NCBI GenBank assembly: GCA_003417655.1
Contig: QVMW01000005.1
Location: 124,001-188,000, forward strand
Reading direction: 5' to 3'
Length of the DNA: 64,000 bases
Source of the DNA: Rhodobacteraceae bacterium 63075
Lineage (GTDB): Bacteria > Pseudomonadota > Alphaproteobacteria > Rhodobacterales > Rhodobacteraceae
Part shown: one piece after another, positions 41,090-50,992 of the stretch
Layout of the letters: the number at the start of each line of letters is the position of its first letter
Position numbering within the stretch: the first letter of the stretch is position 1
Translations under genes and position numbers: made by a program
The notes under the pieces: generated by a model
The model's input: only the letters and a program-made list of their open reading frames with translations
What the model was told of the DNA's origin: nothing
Database searches by the model: none

Positions 41090-41806
41090 TCAGGCGCCAA
41101 GCGCCAGGGGCGTCTCGTCGATCGCTCCGGGCTGTGGATCGCGCAGGACGTATCCGCGCCCCCAGACGGTCTCGATATAGTTCTCGCCCTTCGTCGCGTT
41201 CGCGAGTTTCTTGCGAAGCTTGCAGATGAACACGTCGATGATCTTGAGCTCCGGCTCGTCCATTCCGCCATAGAGATGGTTGAGGAACATCTCCTTGGTG
41301 AGGGTCGTTCCCTTGCGCAGGCTCAGCAGCTCCAGCATCTGGTATTCCTTGCCCGTCAGGTGCACCGCCTGACCGTCGACATCGACTGTCTTGGCATCGA
41401 GGTTGACCGTGATTTTCCCGGTCTTGATCACCGATTGCGAATGCCCCTTGGAGCGCCGGATGATCGCGTGGATCCGCGCGACAAGCTCTTCGCGGTGAAA
41501 CGGCTTGGTGAGGTAGTCGTCAGCGCCGAAACCAAAACCGCGGATCTTGTTCTCGGTGTCGTCAGAGCCGGAGAGAATGAGGATCGGTGTTTCGACCTTC
41601 GCCAGCCGCAACTGGCGCAGAACCTCATGCCCGTTCATATCCGGCAAGCCAAGATCGAGCAGGATGAGATCGTAATCATAGAGCTTGGCCAGGTCGATGC
41701 CCTCCTCGCCCATGTCCGTCGTATAGACGTTGAGGTTGGCATGGGTCAGCATCATCTCGATGCTCTTCGAGGTGGTCGGATCGTCTTCTACGAGCAGGAC
41801 ACGCAT
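41090..41806 (-). CDS. ctrA: cell-cycle response regulator CtrA
   Basis: 238 residues. Receiver domain with phospho-acceptor Asp51 ([13 protein letters not shown]) and an OmpR-type winged helix ([33 protein letters not shown]), nearly invariant in CtrA. It is a master regulator in alphaproteobacteria. In Rhodobacterales it controls motility and gene transfer agent production more than viability. A CtrA-like site lies in its own promoter (41861-41875), consistent with autoregulation. sciP, encoding a CtrA antagonist, is directly upstream on the same strand. Confidence 0.97.
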   Translation of the reverse strand: MRVLLVEDDPTTSKSIEMMLTHANLNVYTTDMGEEGIDLAKLYDYDLILLDLGLPDMNGHEVLRQLRLAKVETPILILSGSDDTENKIRGFGFGADDYLTKPFHREELVARIHAIIRRSKGHSQSVIKTGKITVNLDAKTVDVDGQAVHLTGKEYQMLELLSLRKGTTLTKEMFLNHLYGGMDEPELKIIDVFICKLRKKLANATKGENYIETVWGRGYVLRDPQPGAIDETPLALGA

Positions 41807-41860
41807 CGGCTGTTCTCCGCAATTTCATTGTGCTTCGGAATTAAACGTGAACAAAATTGG

Positions 41861-41875
41861 TTAACCCTTGGTTAC
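41861..41875 (-). promoter_or_regulatory. candidate CtrA site in the ctrA promoter (TTAA-N7-TTAC)
   Basis: TTAA at 41861-41864 and TTAC at 41872-41875 with 7 bases between, one mismatch from the CtrA consensus, 55 bases upstream of the ctrA start. Confidence 0.5.
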
Positions 41876-41915
41876 CATAAGTGAAAATAGCGCGAAATCA
41901 ACTCTGGATTGTTTT

Positions 41916-42194
41916 CTAGTCCCGTTTTCGCCTTTGTAGATGCGTTGTCTTGAGCCCCTCTTCTCCATGCGCCTGCACCGCGCGCACCCATTCGTGGAAC
42001 TCCTCGTCGCTCAGCCCGTATGCCTTGAGCGCCTCGGCCTGCGTCAGAAGCCCGTAGAGCACGGCGCGCACCACCTTGGCCTTGCGAGAAGCGACCCAAC
42101 GCTGCGTGTCATGCGCCGGAAGGTCCGCCCGGGTCAGCAGAGTGCCATCAGGCAGGCGAACGGCTCTTGGCCCATCGACTTTCTTGAGATACAC
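41916..42194 (-). CDS. sciP: CtrA inhibitor SciP (DUF1153 helix-turn-helix)
   Basis: 92 residues from the GTG at 42194, giving the family start (M)YLKKVDGPRAV with AGAGG 8 bases upstream. The TrpR-like helix-turn-helix RWVASRKAKVVRAVLYGLLTQAEALKAYGLSDEEFHEWV is the whole domain (only partly quoted elsewhere). SciP binds CtrA-controlled promoters and blocks CtrA-dependent transcription. It lies 109 bases upstream of ctrA in the same direction. Earlier in-frame TTG/GTG codons are possible but add an unconserved tail. Positions of the domain: residues about 30-68. Confidence 0.9.
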   Translation of the reverse strand: MYLKKVDGPRAVRLPDGTLLTRADLPAHDTQRWVASRKAKVVRAVLYGLLTQAEALKAYGLSDEEFHEWVRAVQAHGEEGLKTTHLQRRKRD

Positions 42195-42349
42195 GGCGTT
42201 CACCTCTTGTTGCTCCAGCAAGAGATTGCGCCACAGGGCTTAAAGGGTTATGAAACCCGCCTCTTGAGAAAACTAAGCTTTGGCCCATGTTTTCTTCATG
42301 TTTTCACTAAATCGTCCGCGCCGGACCGGCCGGGCATACGGAGATGCAG

Positions 42350-43492
42350 ATGAACGCGCCTGCAAATATCGAGCTCAACTCGCTGGGCTTCGCCAAGCCG
42401 CCGGCCGAGACACGCGTCGTCGTCGCCATGTCGGGCGGGGTCGACAGCTCCGTCGTCGCCGCCATGCTGGCTGAGGAAGGCTATGACGTGATCGGCGTGA
42501 CTTTGCAGCTCTACGATCACGGCGCGGCGCTGGCCAAGAAAGGCGCCTGCTGCGCCGGGATCGACATTCACGATGCGCGCCGCGTGGCCGAGGAAATGGG
42601 CTTTCCGCATTACGTGCTCGACTACGAGAACATCTTCAAGGATGCGGTGATCGACGAGTTCGCCGACAGCTATCTCGGCGGTGCCACGCCCGTGCCCTGC
42701 ATCCGCTGCAACGAACGTGTGAAGTTCAAGGACCTGCTGGAGACGGCGCGCGACCTCGACGCCGATTGCATGGCCACGGGGCACTACATCCAGCGCAAGA
42801 TGGGCGCACACGGCCCCGAGCTCCATTCGGCCGAGGATGCCCGGCGCGACCAGTCCTATTTCCTGTTCTCGACGACCACGGAGCAGCTCGACTACCTGCG
42901 CTTTCCGCTCGGCCATCTGCCCACGAAGGAAGCGACGCGCGCTCTGGCGGAGAAATACGGGCTCAAGGTCGCGAACAAGCCCGACAGCCAGGATATCTGC
43001 TTCGTTCCGAACGGCGATTATGCCGCCGTGATCGAGAAGCTGCGCCCCGGTGCGGCGGAGCCCGGCGAGATCACCGACATGGACGGCAACGTGCTGGGGC
43101 AGCATGACGGCGTCATCCACTACACGATCGGCCAGCGGCGCGGGCTGGGGCTCGGCGGGCTTTCCGACCCGCTCTATGTCGTCAAGCTCGATGTCGAGGC
43201 CAAGCGCGTCATCGTCGGCCCCAAGGCGGCGCTGGCCACGCGCATCGTCCCCGTCGCCGAGGTCAACTGGCTCGGCGATGGCGGCTTCGAGGACGCGGCC
43301 GAGCGGCGAATCGGCGTCAAGGTCCGCTCCACGCGCCCGCCGCGCGAAGCGATCCTGCGCCCCACGGGGCCGACGACATGCGAGGTCGAGCTGCTGACCC
43401 CCGAAGAGGGCGTCAGCCCTGGCCAGGCCTGCGTCTTCTACGCCCCCGAGGGCAGCCGCATCCTCGGCGGGGGCTGGATCACCAGGGGCTGA
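42350..43492 (+). CDS. mnmA: tRNA-specific 2-thiouridylase MnmA
   Basis: 380 residues. Puts sulfur on U34 of tRNAs for Lys, Glu and Gln. The ATP-pyrophosphatase loop is MSGGVDSS (27-34). The catalytic cysteines are in [13 protein letters not shown] and [13 protein letters not shown]. The start at 42350 has GGAG 6 bases upstream, while the ATG two codons earlier overlaps that site. Divergent from sciP with 155 bases between. Confidence 0.95.
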   Translation: MNAPANIELNSLGFAKPPAETRVVVAMSGGVDSSVVAAMLAEEGYDVIGVTLQLYDHGAALAKKGACCAGIDIHDARRVAEEMGFPHYVLDYENIFKDAVIDEFADSYLGGATPVPCIRCNERVKFKDLLETARDLDADCMATGHYIQRKMGAHGPELHSAEDARRDQSYFLFSTTTEQLDYLRFPLGHLPTKEATRALAEKYGLKVANKPDSQDICFVPNGDYAAVIEKLRPGAAEPGEITDMDGNVLGQHDGVIHYTIGQRRGLGLGGLSDPLYVVKLDVEAKRVIVGPKAALATRIVPVAEVNWLGDGGFEDAAERRIGVKVRSTRPPREAILRPTGPTTCEVELLTPEEGVSPGQACVFYAPEGSRILGGGWITRG

Positions 43493-43522
43493 TCGCGTCC
43501 TCAAGGACAACACGCGAAAGTG

Positions 43523-43551
43523 TTGACACAAAAAGTGAACATGAGTAGAAC
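43523..43551 (+). promoter_or_regulatory. lexA promoter with LexA box over the -10 region
   Basis: A -35 hexamer TTGACA at 43523-43528 is followed after 17 bases by a -10-like TAGAAC. A perfect LexA box GAAC-N7-GAAC covers 43537-43551, overlapping the -10, 33 bases before the lexA start. This is the layout of an autorepressed lexA gene. Confidence 0.75.
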
Positions 43552-43583
43552 AAACGTGAAGTCAATCATGAGAGGACGCGCAG

Positions 43584-44282
43584 ATGCTCACGAAGAAACA
43601 GCTCGATCTGCTCGAATTCATCAACAAGCATGTGCAGCGCGACGGTGTGCCGCCCAGCTTTGACGAGATGAAGGAAGCGCTTGATCTGCGCTCGAAATCA
43701 GGCATCCACCGGCTGATCACGGCGCTTGAGGAACGTGGCTTCATTCGCCGCCTTGCACATCGGGCGCGTGCCATCGAAATTGTCAAGCTGCCCGAAAGCC
43801 TTGGCGGGGCGCCCTCCGGCTTTACGCCAACGGTGATTGACGGGGACAAGCCCTCCGCGCCCCGCCCACCGGACGCCCAGCCTGTCAGCCAAGTCCCCGC
43901 GCAGGAGCTGCCGGTGATGGGGCGTATCGCGGCCGGTGTTCCCATCGAGGCGATCAGCGAGGTCTCGCATAATGTCGCCGTGCCCTCGGCGATGCTGCGC
44001 AACGGCGGCGATCACTATGCGCTTGAGGTCAAGGGCGATTCGATGATCGAAGCGGGGATCAATAATGGCGATGTCGTCGTCATTCGCGAGACATCGACAG
44101 CCGAGAATGGCGATATCGTCGTCGCGCTCATCGAGGATCAGGAAGCCACGCTCAAGCGCTTCCTGCGTCGCGGCAACGCCATCGCGCTTGAAGCGGCCAA
44201 CCCGGCCTACGAAACCCGCGTCTTCCCCGAAGACCAGGTCAAGGTTCAGGGCCGTCTCGTCGGGTTGATCCGCACATACTGA
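43584..44282 (+). CDS. lexA: LexA SOS repressor (self-cleaving)
   Basis: 232 residues. N-terminal winged helix-turn-helix ([20 protein letters not shown]), a linker, then the S24 protease domain: cleavage site Ala117-Gly118 in MGRIAAGVP, catalytic Ser153 in KGDSM and catalytic Lys191 in EATLKRF. All are intact, so the repressor should be RecA-responsive. Its promoter carries a LexA box. Convergent with comEC, only 6 bases apart. Confidence 0.97.
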   Translation: MLTKKQLDLLEFINKHVQRDGVPPSFDEMKEALDLRSKSGIHRLITALEERGFIRRLAHRARAIEIVKLPESLGGAPSGFTPTVIDGDKPSAPRPPDAQPVSQVPAQELPVMGRIAAGVPIEAISEVSHNVAVPSAMLRNGGDHYALEVKGDSMIEAGINNGDVVVIRETSTAENGDIVVALIEDQEATLKRFLRRGNAIALEAANPAYETRVFPEDQVKVQGRLVGLIRTY

Positions 44283-44288
44283 CACCGC

Positions 44289-46304
44289 TCAGCGGCGCTC
44301 ATGCATATTCCAGAGCCTGCGGCCCGTGATGTCACGGGCCGTTGTCTCGTCGATCCCCTCAGGCTTGAGATAGAGCGCCACGGCCCCGCTGCGGCGAAGA
44401 CTGGCGAGATCGAACACGCGGCAGGGTTGGACCGTCTCCAGCGCGCGGTAGACGACGAGAATCTCCCCTGCCTTGCACGTCGCCTCCGCCATCTCGCTCT
44501 TGCGCCTTATATGCCTGAGCCTGAAGCTCTGGCCCTTTTGCGCTTCGGGCCAAAGGGCTGCCGCCTCGTACTGCAGGCGCGCGTCGCCATCATTCTCGAG
44601 CCAATTCGCGGCAACGAAGCCGCTCCCCCTTTCGGCGCTGAGCGCACGGCCATTTTCCGTCATCAGGCCGACCAGCTTGCCATCCGACGAAATCAGAATA
44701 TCCGGCCGCTCCGTCTGCACCCAGATGACAAAGGCGAGCAGCGCCGGCAGCACGCCTGAAAGCCTGAGGCGCCCCTGCCAGAGCACGAGCGTAAGAAACC
44801 CCAATGCAAGCAGGATCAACACGGCGATATCCGGTGCGACAACCGTCCCGCGCGCGCCGTCGAGCCCGGCGAAATACGCCGCCACCCCGAGGATCCAGGC
44901 AACGCCGAGCTCCATGAGCCAAAACGCCAGCGGCGCGAGGCCGAGCGGGTAAAGCAGGACGGCCATAACCGCGGCAGGCACCACCAGCGCACCCATGAGC
45001 GGCACGGCAGCGAGGTTGGCCAGCAAGCCGTAATGGGCAAAATGGTTGAAATGTGCCGCCGCGATCGGGGCTGTCGCGAGCCCCGCCACGGCAGAGGAGA
45101 TGAATACGGTGCTGAGCGGCTTCACCCATCGGGGCCCGAGCGGCACATTCCAGTCGCGCAAGAGTGCGAAGACGCTCACCAGTGCCGTCGTCGCGGCAAA
45201 GGACATCTGGAACCCCGGCCCGAGCAGGACTTCGGGCCGGATCGCGAGCACAATCAGCGCCGCCGTCGCAACCGAGCGCAGGCTGAACACGCGCCGCTCG
45301 AAGAATACCGCACCGAGCGCCACGGTCGCCATGATGAAAGCACGCTCCGTGGCCACCGAGCCACCCGACAGCAGAAGGTAGCAGAACGATGCAAGAAGCG
45401 CGACAACCGCCGCGGTCTTCCGCGCCGGGAGCCTGTTGCGCGTGGCTGCGAAGAGAACCAGCCCATAGCGGGTCATCGCGTAGACGAAACCGCTGAGAAG
45501 CCCCATATGCAGACCGGAAATCGCCAGCAGGTGAGCCAGGTTCGTGTGCCGCAGGTTGTCCACCGTCTCGCGGCTCATGCCCGAGCGATCACCGGTCATG
45601 ATCGCGGCGGCAAAGGCTCCAGGCTCGCCCCCGATCTCGGCGCGCACATGGTCGGCAAAGGCATAGCGCGCCTGCACGATCGGCTTTTGCCTGCCGGCTG
45701 GTTTCAGCAACATGACAGGCGTGCGGGTATAGCCAACCGCACCGAGCTTGAGAAACCATGCATGGCGCTGAAAATCGAAGCCCCCGGGCTCCACGGGGCC
45801 GCTCGGCGCGCCGAGATGGCCGGTCAGCATGATGGTGCTTCCCGCCACCGGCGCAGCCTCGGCGGCGCGCCCGTGGAGCGAAAGCCGCACGCGGTGGGGC
45901 GTGTCGTCCGGTGCGACACGGTCGAGCTTCACCTTGTCGAGCGTCAAGCGCAAGGCATCGCTGGAGGAGCGATCCATATGGATGATCCGCCCCTCCACGG
46001 GGCCATAGTAACGCCAGTCTATGATCGGCCCGGCCACCCAATGCGCCTTGGCCCCGGCGAGAACGAAGCCGCCCGCCACAAGGGCAAGCCCGCCCAGCAA
46101 GGGCGCTGCGGCGGACGGCTTGCGCAGCGCCGCCCAGGCCAGGGGCACAACCACGCAACCCAAACTCACAAACACGAGCAGCCCCGGCTCCTCCTTGAGC
46201 GCGAAGAACAGCCCGATGCCAAGCCCGAGCGCGACAGGAGCCCACGGGTAGAGATGCCCCCGCTGTTCCAGCAGCAAGAGCTCCAGCTTCGCTGTCAGCG
46301 CCAT
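44289..46304 (-). CDS. comEC: ComEC/Rec2-family DNA-uptake channel protein
   Basis: About 671 residues. An N-terminal soluble OB-like part (residues ~95-200) is followed by the Competence domain with many membrane helices (NLAHLLAISGLHMGLLSG is the family signature). The C-terminal metallo-beta-lactamase motif HxHxDH is not visible, as is common in this bacterial group. In Rhodobacter capsulatus ComEC takes up DNA delivered by gene transfer agents. The start at 46304 has AAGGA 6 bases upstream, better than the ATG six codons earlier. Divergent from gltX. Confidence 0.92.
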   Translation of the reverse strand: MALTAKLELLLLEQRGHLYPWAPVALGLGIGLFFALKEEPGLLVFVSLGCVVVPLAWAALRKPSAAAPLLGGLALVAGGFVLAGAKAHWVAGPIIDWRYYGPVEGRIIHMDRSSSDALRLTLDKVKLDRVAPDDTPHRVRLSLHGRAAEAAPVAGSTIMLTGHLGAPSGPVEPGGFDFQRHAWFLKLGAVGYTRTPVMLLKPAGRQKPIVQARYAFADHVRAEIGGEPGAFAAAIMTGDRSGMSRETVDNLRHTNLAHLLAISGLHMGLLSGFVYAMTRYGLVLFAATRNRLPARKTAAVVALLASFCYLLLSGGSVATERAFIMATVALGAVFFERRVFSLRSVATAALIVLAIRPEVLLGPGFQMSFAATTALVSVFALLRDWNVPLGPRWVKPLSTVFISSAVAGLATAPIAAAHFNHFAHYGLLANLAAVPLMGALVVPAAVMAVLLYPLGLAPLAFWLMELGVAWILGVAAYFAGLDGARGTVVAPDIAVLILLALGFLTLVLWQGRLRLSGVLPALLAFVIWVQTERPDILISSDGKLVGLMTENGRALSAERGSGFVAANWLENDGDARLQYEAAALWPEAQKGQSFRLRHIRRKSEMAEATCKAGEILVVYRALETVQPCRVFDLASLRRSGAVALYLKPEGIDETTARDITGRRLWNMHERR

Positions 46305-46361
46305 GGCTTGTCCTTGGAGCATCCGTTGATTAGACAGGCTTCAACCCTAGCCGCCCCATGG

Positions 46362-46376
46362 TTACCGAAAGGTTAA
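46362..46376 (+). promoter_or_regulatory. candidate CtrA site between comEC and gltX (TTAC-N7-TTAA)
   Basis: TTAC at 46362-46365 and TTAA at 46373-46376 with 7 bases between, one mismatch from consensus, 58 bases upstream of comEC and immediately before gltX. CtrA-dependent competence genes are known in Rhodobacter. Confidence 0.4.
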
Positions 46377-46383
46377 TTCTCTC

Positions 46384-47784
46384 ATGTCCCAACAGGTTGT
46401 CACCCGGATCGCGCCCTCGCCCACCGGCTTCATGCATATCGGCACGGCGCGCACCGCCCTGTTCAACTGGCTTTATGCGCGCGGACGCGGTGGCAAGTTT
46501 CTCCTGCGCATCGAGGATACCGATCGGGCTCGCTCGACCCCCGAGGCGACGGAGGCGATCCTGCGCGGCATGGACTGGCTCGGCCTCGATCACGATGGCG
46601 AGGTGGTCAGCCAGTTCGCCCGCTCGGAGCGCCACGCGGAAGTTGCCAATCAAATGCTGGCCGAGGGAAAAGCCTACAAGTGCTTCGCCACACAAGAGGA
46701 AATCCAGGCCTTCCGCGAAGAGGCCCGTTCTGCGGGCAGGAGCACGCATTACCGCTCGCCCTGGCGCGATGCCGATCCGGCAACGCATCCCGACGCGCCT
46801 TTCGTCATCCGGATCAAGGCCCCGCAATCGGGCGAAACCGTGATCCGCGACGAGGTCCAGGGCGATGTGACGGTCCGCAACGACCAGCTCGATGACATGG
46901 TCCTGCTGCGTTCCGACGGATCGCCGGTCTACATGCTGGCCGTGGTGGTGGACGATCACGACATGGGCATCACTCATGTGATCCGTGGAGACGATCACCT
47001 CAACAACGCGGCGCGGCAGATGCTGATCTACCAGGCCATGAGCTGGCCCCTGCCGGTCTACGCCCATATCCCGCTCATCTACGGCCCGGACGGCAAGAAG
47101 CTCTCCAAGCGTCATGGCGCGACGGGCGTCGCGGAATACCAGCAGATGGGCTACCCGGCCTCCGGCATGCGCAATTATCTCGCAAGGCTGGGCTGGAGCC
47201 ATGGTGACGACGAGTTCTTCACCGACGCGCAGGCGCAGGAATGGTTCGACCTGTCCGGGATCGGCAAGTCCCCCGCGCGGTTCGATTTCAAGAAGCTCGA
47301 CAACCTGTGCGGACAGCATATCGCGGCGACAGATGATGCTGCGCTGCTGCATGAGTTGCAGGCCTATCTCGCGGCGACAGGTCAACCCGCGATAGAAACG
47401 TCTAAAATACCGCTTTTCGAAGCAACCATGCCACATCTCAAGGAGCGCGCCAAAACCTATGGTGAACTCCTTGAAAAGGCTCATTTCATCACGGCGGATC
47501 GCCCGATCCAACCTGATGAAAAGGCGGGAAAATCCCTCGATACGGTATCCCGTGGCATACTGAAAGAATTGACGCCGCAGTTGCAAAATGCTAGCTGGAC
47601 CCGACCAGACCTTGAAATGCTGCTCAACGGATTTGCCGAAGAGCACGGCACCAAGTTCGGCAAGCTCGCTGCACCCCTGCGCGCAGCCTTGGCCGGACGC
47701 GCCGCGACACCCAGCGTCTTCGACATGATGCTGGTTCTTGGTCGGGACGAGGCGATCGCCCGTATAGAAGATGCCGCGGCTTGA
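46384..47784 (+). CDS. gltX: glutamyl-tRNA synthetase
   Basis: 466 residues, full-length class I synthetase charging tRNA-Glu (and, where GatCAB exists, tRNA-Gln). HIGH motif [17 protein letters not shown] near residue 13, KMSKS-type KLSKRHGA near residue 239, and a complete C-terminal anticodon-binding region. Alphaproteobacteria often carry two gltX copies, and this is one of them at most in this window. It starts 79 bases after the divergent comEC start. Confidence 0.95.
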   Translation: MSQQVVTRIAPSPTGFMHIGTARTALFNWLYARGRGGKFLLRIEDTDRARSTPEATEAILRGMDWLGLDHDGEVVSQFARSERHAEVANQMLAEGKAYKCFATQEEIQAFREEARSAGRSTHYRSPWRDADPATHPDAPFVIRIKAPQSGETVIRDEVQGDVTVRNDQLDDMVLLRSDGSPVYMLAVVVDDHDMGITHVIRGDDHLNNAARQMLIYQAMSWPLPVYAHIPLIYGPDGKKLSKRHGATGVAEYQQMGYPASGMRNYLARLGWSHGDDEFFTDAQAQEWFDLSGIGKSPARFDFKKLDNLCGQHIAATDDAALLHELQAYLAATGQPAIETSKIPLFEATMPHLKERAKTYGELLEKAHFITADRPIQPDEKAGKSLDTVSRGILKELTPQLQNASWTRPDLEMLLNGFAEEHGTKFGKLAAPLRAALAGRAATPSVFDMMLVLGRDEAIARIEDAAA

Positions 47785-47868
47785 GAAGGCCTTGACCTTC
47801 TGAGAAGCCTTAAGAGTTAGGATATCCCGATAGCGATCCGCGCCCGGGACTTTGGAGGACTAGGCCAG

Positions 47869-49167
47869 ATGACAGACAGCACCAAAACCGCGACACTCAC
47901 GATTGACGGCGAAAGCTATGAACTGCCGGTATATGCCCCCACCCTGGGCCCCGACGTGATCGACATCCGCAAGCTTTACGCCCAGGCAGGCGTATTCACC
48001 TATGACCCGGGCTACACCTCGACAGCCTCCTGCGACAGCACCATCACATTTATCGACGGCGGCAAGGGAGAGCTTCTGCACCGCGGCTACCCGATCGATC
48101 AGCTCGCCGAGAAATCCCACTACCTCGAAGTCTGCTTCCTGCTGCTCTACGGCGAACTGCCCACGGCAGCACAGCTTGAAGACTTCGAGAACCGCGTGAC
48201 GCATCACACGATGATCCACGAGCAGATGCACAATTTCTATCGCGGTTTCCGCCGCGATGCGCATCCCATGGCGACCATGGTGGGCGTTGTCGGAGCCATG
48301 TCGGCCTTCTATGCCGACAGCGCCGATGTGAACGATGAATGGCAACGCGAGGTCGCCTCGATCCGAATGATCGCCAAGATGCCGACGATCGCGGCCATGG
48401 CCTACAAGTATTCTGTCGGTCAGCCTTTCGTCTATCCGCGCAACGATCTCGACTATGCCTCGAACTTCCTGCACATGTGCTTTGCCGTGCCGGCCGAGGA
48501 ATATATTCCCGACCCGATCCTGAGCCGCGCGATGGACCGGATCTTCACGCTCCATGCAGACCATGAGCAGAATGCCTCCACATCGACGGTGCGCCTCGCC
48601 TCGTCTTCGGGCGCGAACCCCTTCGCCTGCATCGCGGCCGGTATCGCCTGTCTCTGGGGCCCCGCCCATGGCGGCGCCAACCAGGCCTGCCTCGAAATGC
48701 TCAAGGAGATCGGAACGGTCGACCGCATCCCCGAATTCATCGAGCGCGCCAAGGACAAGAACGACTCCTTCCGCCTCATGGGCTTCGGCCACCGCGTCTA
48801 CAAGAACACCGACCCGCGCGCCAAGGTTCTCAAGCAGTCGGCGGACGAGGTGCTCGAGCTTCTCGGCGTCGAGAACAACCCGACCCTCGAAGTGGCCAAG
48901 GAGCTGGAACGCGTGGCCTTGAACGATGAGTATTTCATCGAGAAAAAGCTCTTCCCGAACGTAGACTTCTATTCCGGCATCATCCTCGAAGCGATGGGTT
49001 TCCCCACATCGATGTTCACACCGATCTTCGCGATCTCGCGCACCATCGGCTGGATTTCGCAGTGGAAGGAACAGTTCGAGGATCCGCAGCAGAAAATCGG
49101 GCGTCCGCGTCAGCTCTATCTCGGCGATACGCAGCGCGACTACACGGATGTCGAGAATCGCAGCTGA
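47869..49167 (+). CDS. gltA: citrate synthase (type II, GltA)
   Basis: 432 residues, the hexameric NADH-sensitive class length. Entry enzyme of the TCA cycle. Catalytic residues are in [11 protein letters not shown] (His), [12 protein letters not shown] (His) and the Asp of [18 protein letters not shown] lies upstream of the ATG. A strong terminator follows at 49194-49219, so the gene is monocistronic. Confidence 0.97.
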   Translation: MTDSTKTATLTIDGESYELPVYAPTLGPDVIDIRKLYAQAGVFTYDPGYTSTASCDSTITFIDGGKGELLHRGYPIDQLAEKSHYLEVCFLLLYGELPTAAQLEDFENRVTHHTMIHEQMHNFYRGFRRDAHPMATMVGVVGAMSAFYADSADVNDEWQREVASIRMIAKMPTIAAMAYKYSVGQPFVYPRNDLDYASNFLHMCFAVPAEEYIPDPILSRAMDRIFTLHADHEQNASTSTVRLASSSGANPFACIAAGIACLWGPAHGGANQACLEMLKEIGTVDRIPEFIERAKDKNDSFRLMGFGHRVYKNTDPRAKVLKQSADEVLELLGVENNPTLEVAKELERVALNDEYFIEKKLFPNVDFYSGIILEAMGFPTSMFTPIFAISRTIGWISQWKEQFEDPQQKIGRPRQLYLGDTQRDYTDVENRS

Positions 49168-49193
49168 CCATCGCTCAAAGACATGTCTCGGAA

Positions 49194-49219
49194 AAGCCCG
49201 CCCTGCGCGGGCTTTTTTT
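49194..49219 (+). terminator. rho-independent terminator of gltA
   Basis: AAGCCCGC (49194-49201) pairs with GCGGGCTT (49207-49214) around CCTGC and is followed by five further T. Confidence 0.88.
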
Positions 49220-49322
49220 GTTCAATTCGTCCAGATCACCCTGCTTTTATGGATCTAAAGAGTTTTAACCGATTTCTCAGTATTTCCCGCCATCCTGTGT
49301 GCAACTTCAGAAAGGAGACAGT

Positions 49323-50075
49323 ATGGCGTTCATGGCATTGGCAATGTTGATCGGCGTGGCCTTGGCGGGGCTCGCCCCCGGCGATGAGGCTCCAGAAGAC
49401 GGCAACGCAGAGGCGGAGCGATATGACGGCACCGAAGACGACGAGCGGTTTGACGCCGCGGGCGGCAACGATCTCGTTCAGGGGCAAGGCGGCGATGATA
49501 CGCTTTCTGGCGGCGACGGGAATGATTGGCTCATAGGTGCTGACGGTCAGGACGTCCTGCTCGGCGGAAACGGGCATGACGTAATCGTGGGCGGACCTCA
49601 AAGCGACATGATCGAAGCCGGCGCGGGCGACGACTTCGTCGAAGCCGCGAACATCATCGACGAGGCGCGGCTCGATGCGTCGGCCCAAGAGGCCGAGAGT
49701 TTTTCTGAAATCGAATTCGCCTACGATCTGCCCCGTGCCTCCGATTCCGGCGATGTCATAGATCTCGGCGAAGGCGACGACACGGTGGTGCTCGGCTCCG
49801 ATGACAGCCTGGCGGGTGGCGAAGGCGCAGATCACATCACGCTGGGGGACTGGATCGAACCCGGACGGCCCGCACATATCGACGATTTCGATGACGCGGA
49901 GGACTTGCTCGTAATCACATATGATTCGGAAATGGCAGAACCTGAAATCAGTATCAGCGGCAGCGAGACCGGCGGCGGCGCAGCCTTGATCCAGGCTGAT
50001 GGCGTCACCATGGCCGTCCTGCACGGTGTATCACCCGATCAGGTGACCTCGGAAATCCGACTGGTGTCCTATTGA
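49323..50075 (+). CDS. RTX (hemolysin-type calcium-binding) repeat protein
   Basis: 250 residues. Residues about 45-107 hold roughly five to six RTX nonapeptides of the GGxGxDxUx type (QGGDDTLSGGDGNDWLIG, GGNGHDVIVGG), expected to form a calcium-bound beta-roll. A second, weaker set is near 145-170. Overall very acidic. The N terminus has a hydrophobic helix (residues 2-18), unusual because type I secreted RTX proteins normally lack one. No type I secretion genes are adjacent. AAAGGAG precedes the ATG at 49323. Confidence 0.82.
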   Translation: MAFMALAMLIGVALAGLAPGDEAPEDGNAEAERYDGTEDDERFDAAGGNDLVQGQGGDDTLSGGDGNDWLIGADGQDVLLGGNGHDVIVGGPQSDMIEAGAGDDFVEAANIIDEARLDASAQEAESFSEIEFAYDLPRASDSGDVIDLGEGDDTVVLGSDDSLAGGEGADHITLGDWIEPGRPAHIDDFDDAEDLLVITYDSEMAEPEISISGSETGGGAALIQADGVTMAVLHGVSPDQVTSEIRLVSY

Positions 50076-50141
50076 GGCTCCCTGCACCGATGCCGGTTGC
50101 ACGGCCCGGCAGAACGAGCCTTCGAGAGGCCGGATGTCAGC

Positions 50142-50924
50142 TCAGCGCCCCTCGAAGCGCGCGGCCCGCTTTTCGAGAAAGGACATGACGCCCTCCTTGA
50201 AATCTCGGCTCTTGCCGGCCTTGCCCTGCTCGCGCGCTTCGAGCATCAACTGCTCCTCGAGAGAATTGCCGAAACTTGCGTTGATCGCCTTCTTGGTGCG
50301 CCTGTAGGCCTCGGTCGGCCCCTGAGCAAGATGCGCCGCGCGCGCGCGCCATTGGGATTCGAATGCCTCGTCGTCGACATGCTCCCAGATCAGGCCCATG
50401 GCATCGGCCTCTTCAGCACTGATCTTCTCCGCAAAGAGTGCAGCACCCATGGCCTTCGCACGGCCCACGAGCTGGGGCAGGAAATAGGTGCCACCTGCAT
50501 CCGGGATGAGGCCGATCTTCGAGAAGGCCTCCATGAAATAGGCGCTTTTCGCCGCGATCACCACATCGGCTGCCAGGGCGAGGTTGGCCCCGGCCCCGGC
50601 CGCGGCCCCGTTGACCGCTGAAATGGTCGGCACGGGGGCGTCCACGATGCTCTGCACCATGGGGTTGTATTCGTCGCGCAACACGCGTTCGAGATCGATA
50701 TGCGCAGCATTGGCCCCGTCGCCGAGGTCCTGGCCCGAGCAGAAGGCCTTGCCGCTGCCCGTAATGACGATGCATCGCGCGCCGCGCTCCAGCGCTTCTT
50801 CGAAGGCAGCCGGTATCTCGGCACGCATCTGCGCTGTCATCGCGTTCATCTTGTCGGCACGTTCGAGGCTGATGACGGCATATCCTGCCTCGTTCAGCTC
50901 CAGCTTGATCGTTTGATAATCCAT
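50142..50924 (-). CDS. enoyl-CoA hydratase/isomerase family protein (PaaG-like)
   Basis: 260 residues of the crotonase fold. The oxyanion motif CSGQDLGDG and the VNGAAAGAGANLALAADVV stretch are present. The sequence KIGLIPDAGGTYFLPQLVGRAKA, with Asp where hydratases have Glu, matches the PaaG isomerases of phenylacetate catabolism. No other paa genes are nearby, so a general beta-oxidation role is equally possible. It lies upstream of ccmH on the same strand with a 68-base gap holding a hairpin. Confidence 0.82.
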   Translation of the reverse strand: MDYQTIKLELNEAGYAVISLERADKMNAMTAQMRAEIPAAFEEALERGARCIVITGSGKAFCSGQDLGDGANAAHIDLERVLRDEYNPMVQSIVDAPVPTISAVNGAAAGAGANLALAADVVIAAKSAYFMEAFSKIGLIPDAGGTYFLPQLVGRAKAMGAALFAEKISAEEADAMGLIWEHVDDEAFESQWRARAAHLAQGPTEAYRRTKKAINASFGNSLEEQLMLEAREQGKAGKSRDFKEGVMSFLEKRAARFEGR

Positions 50925-50952
50925 CCTGTCCCCCGCATTGGCGTGTCGAGAC

Positions 50953-50976
50953 CAAACCGCAATTCAAAGCGGTTTG
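50953..50976. repeat. 8-bp hairpin between the hydratase gene and ccmH
   Basis: CAAACCGC and GCGGTTTG are perfect inverted repeats separated by 8 bases, lying between the ccmH stop and the hydratase start. There is no T-run, so it is either a processing/termination hairpin for the ccm message or an operator. Confidence 0.4.
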
Positions 50977-50992
50977 AAAGCCGAACGGCGCG

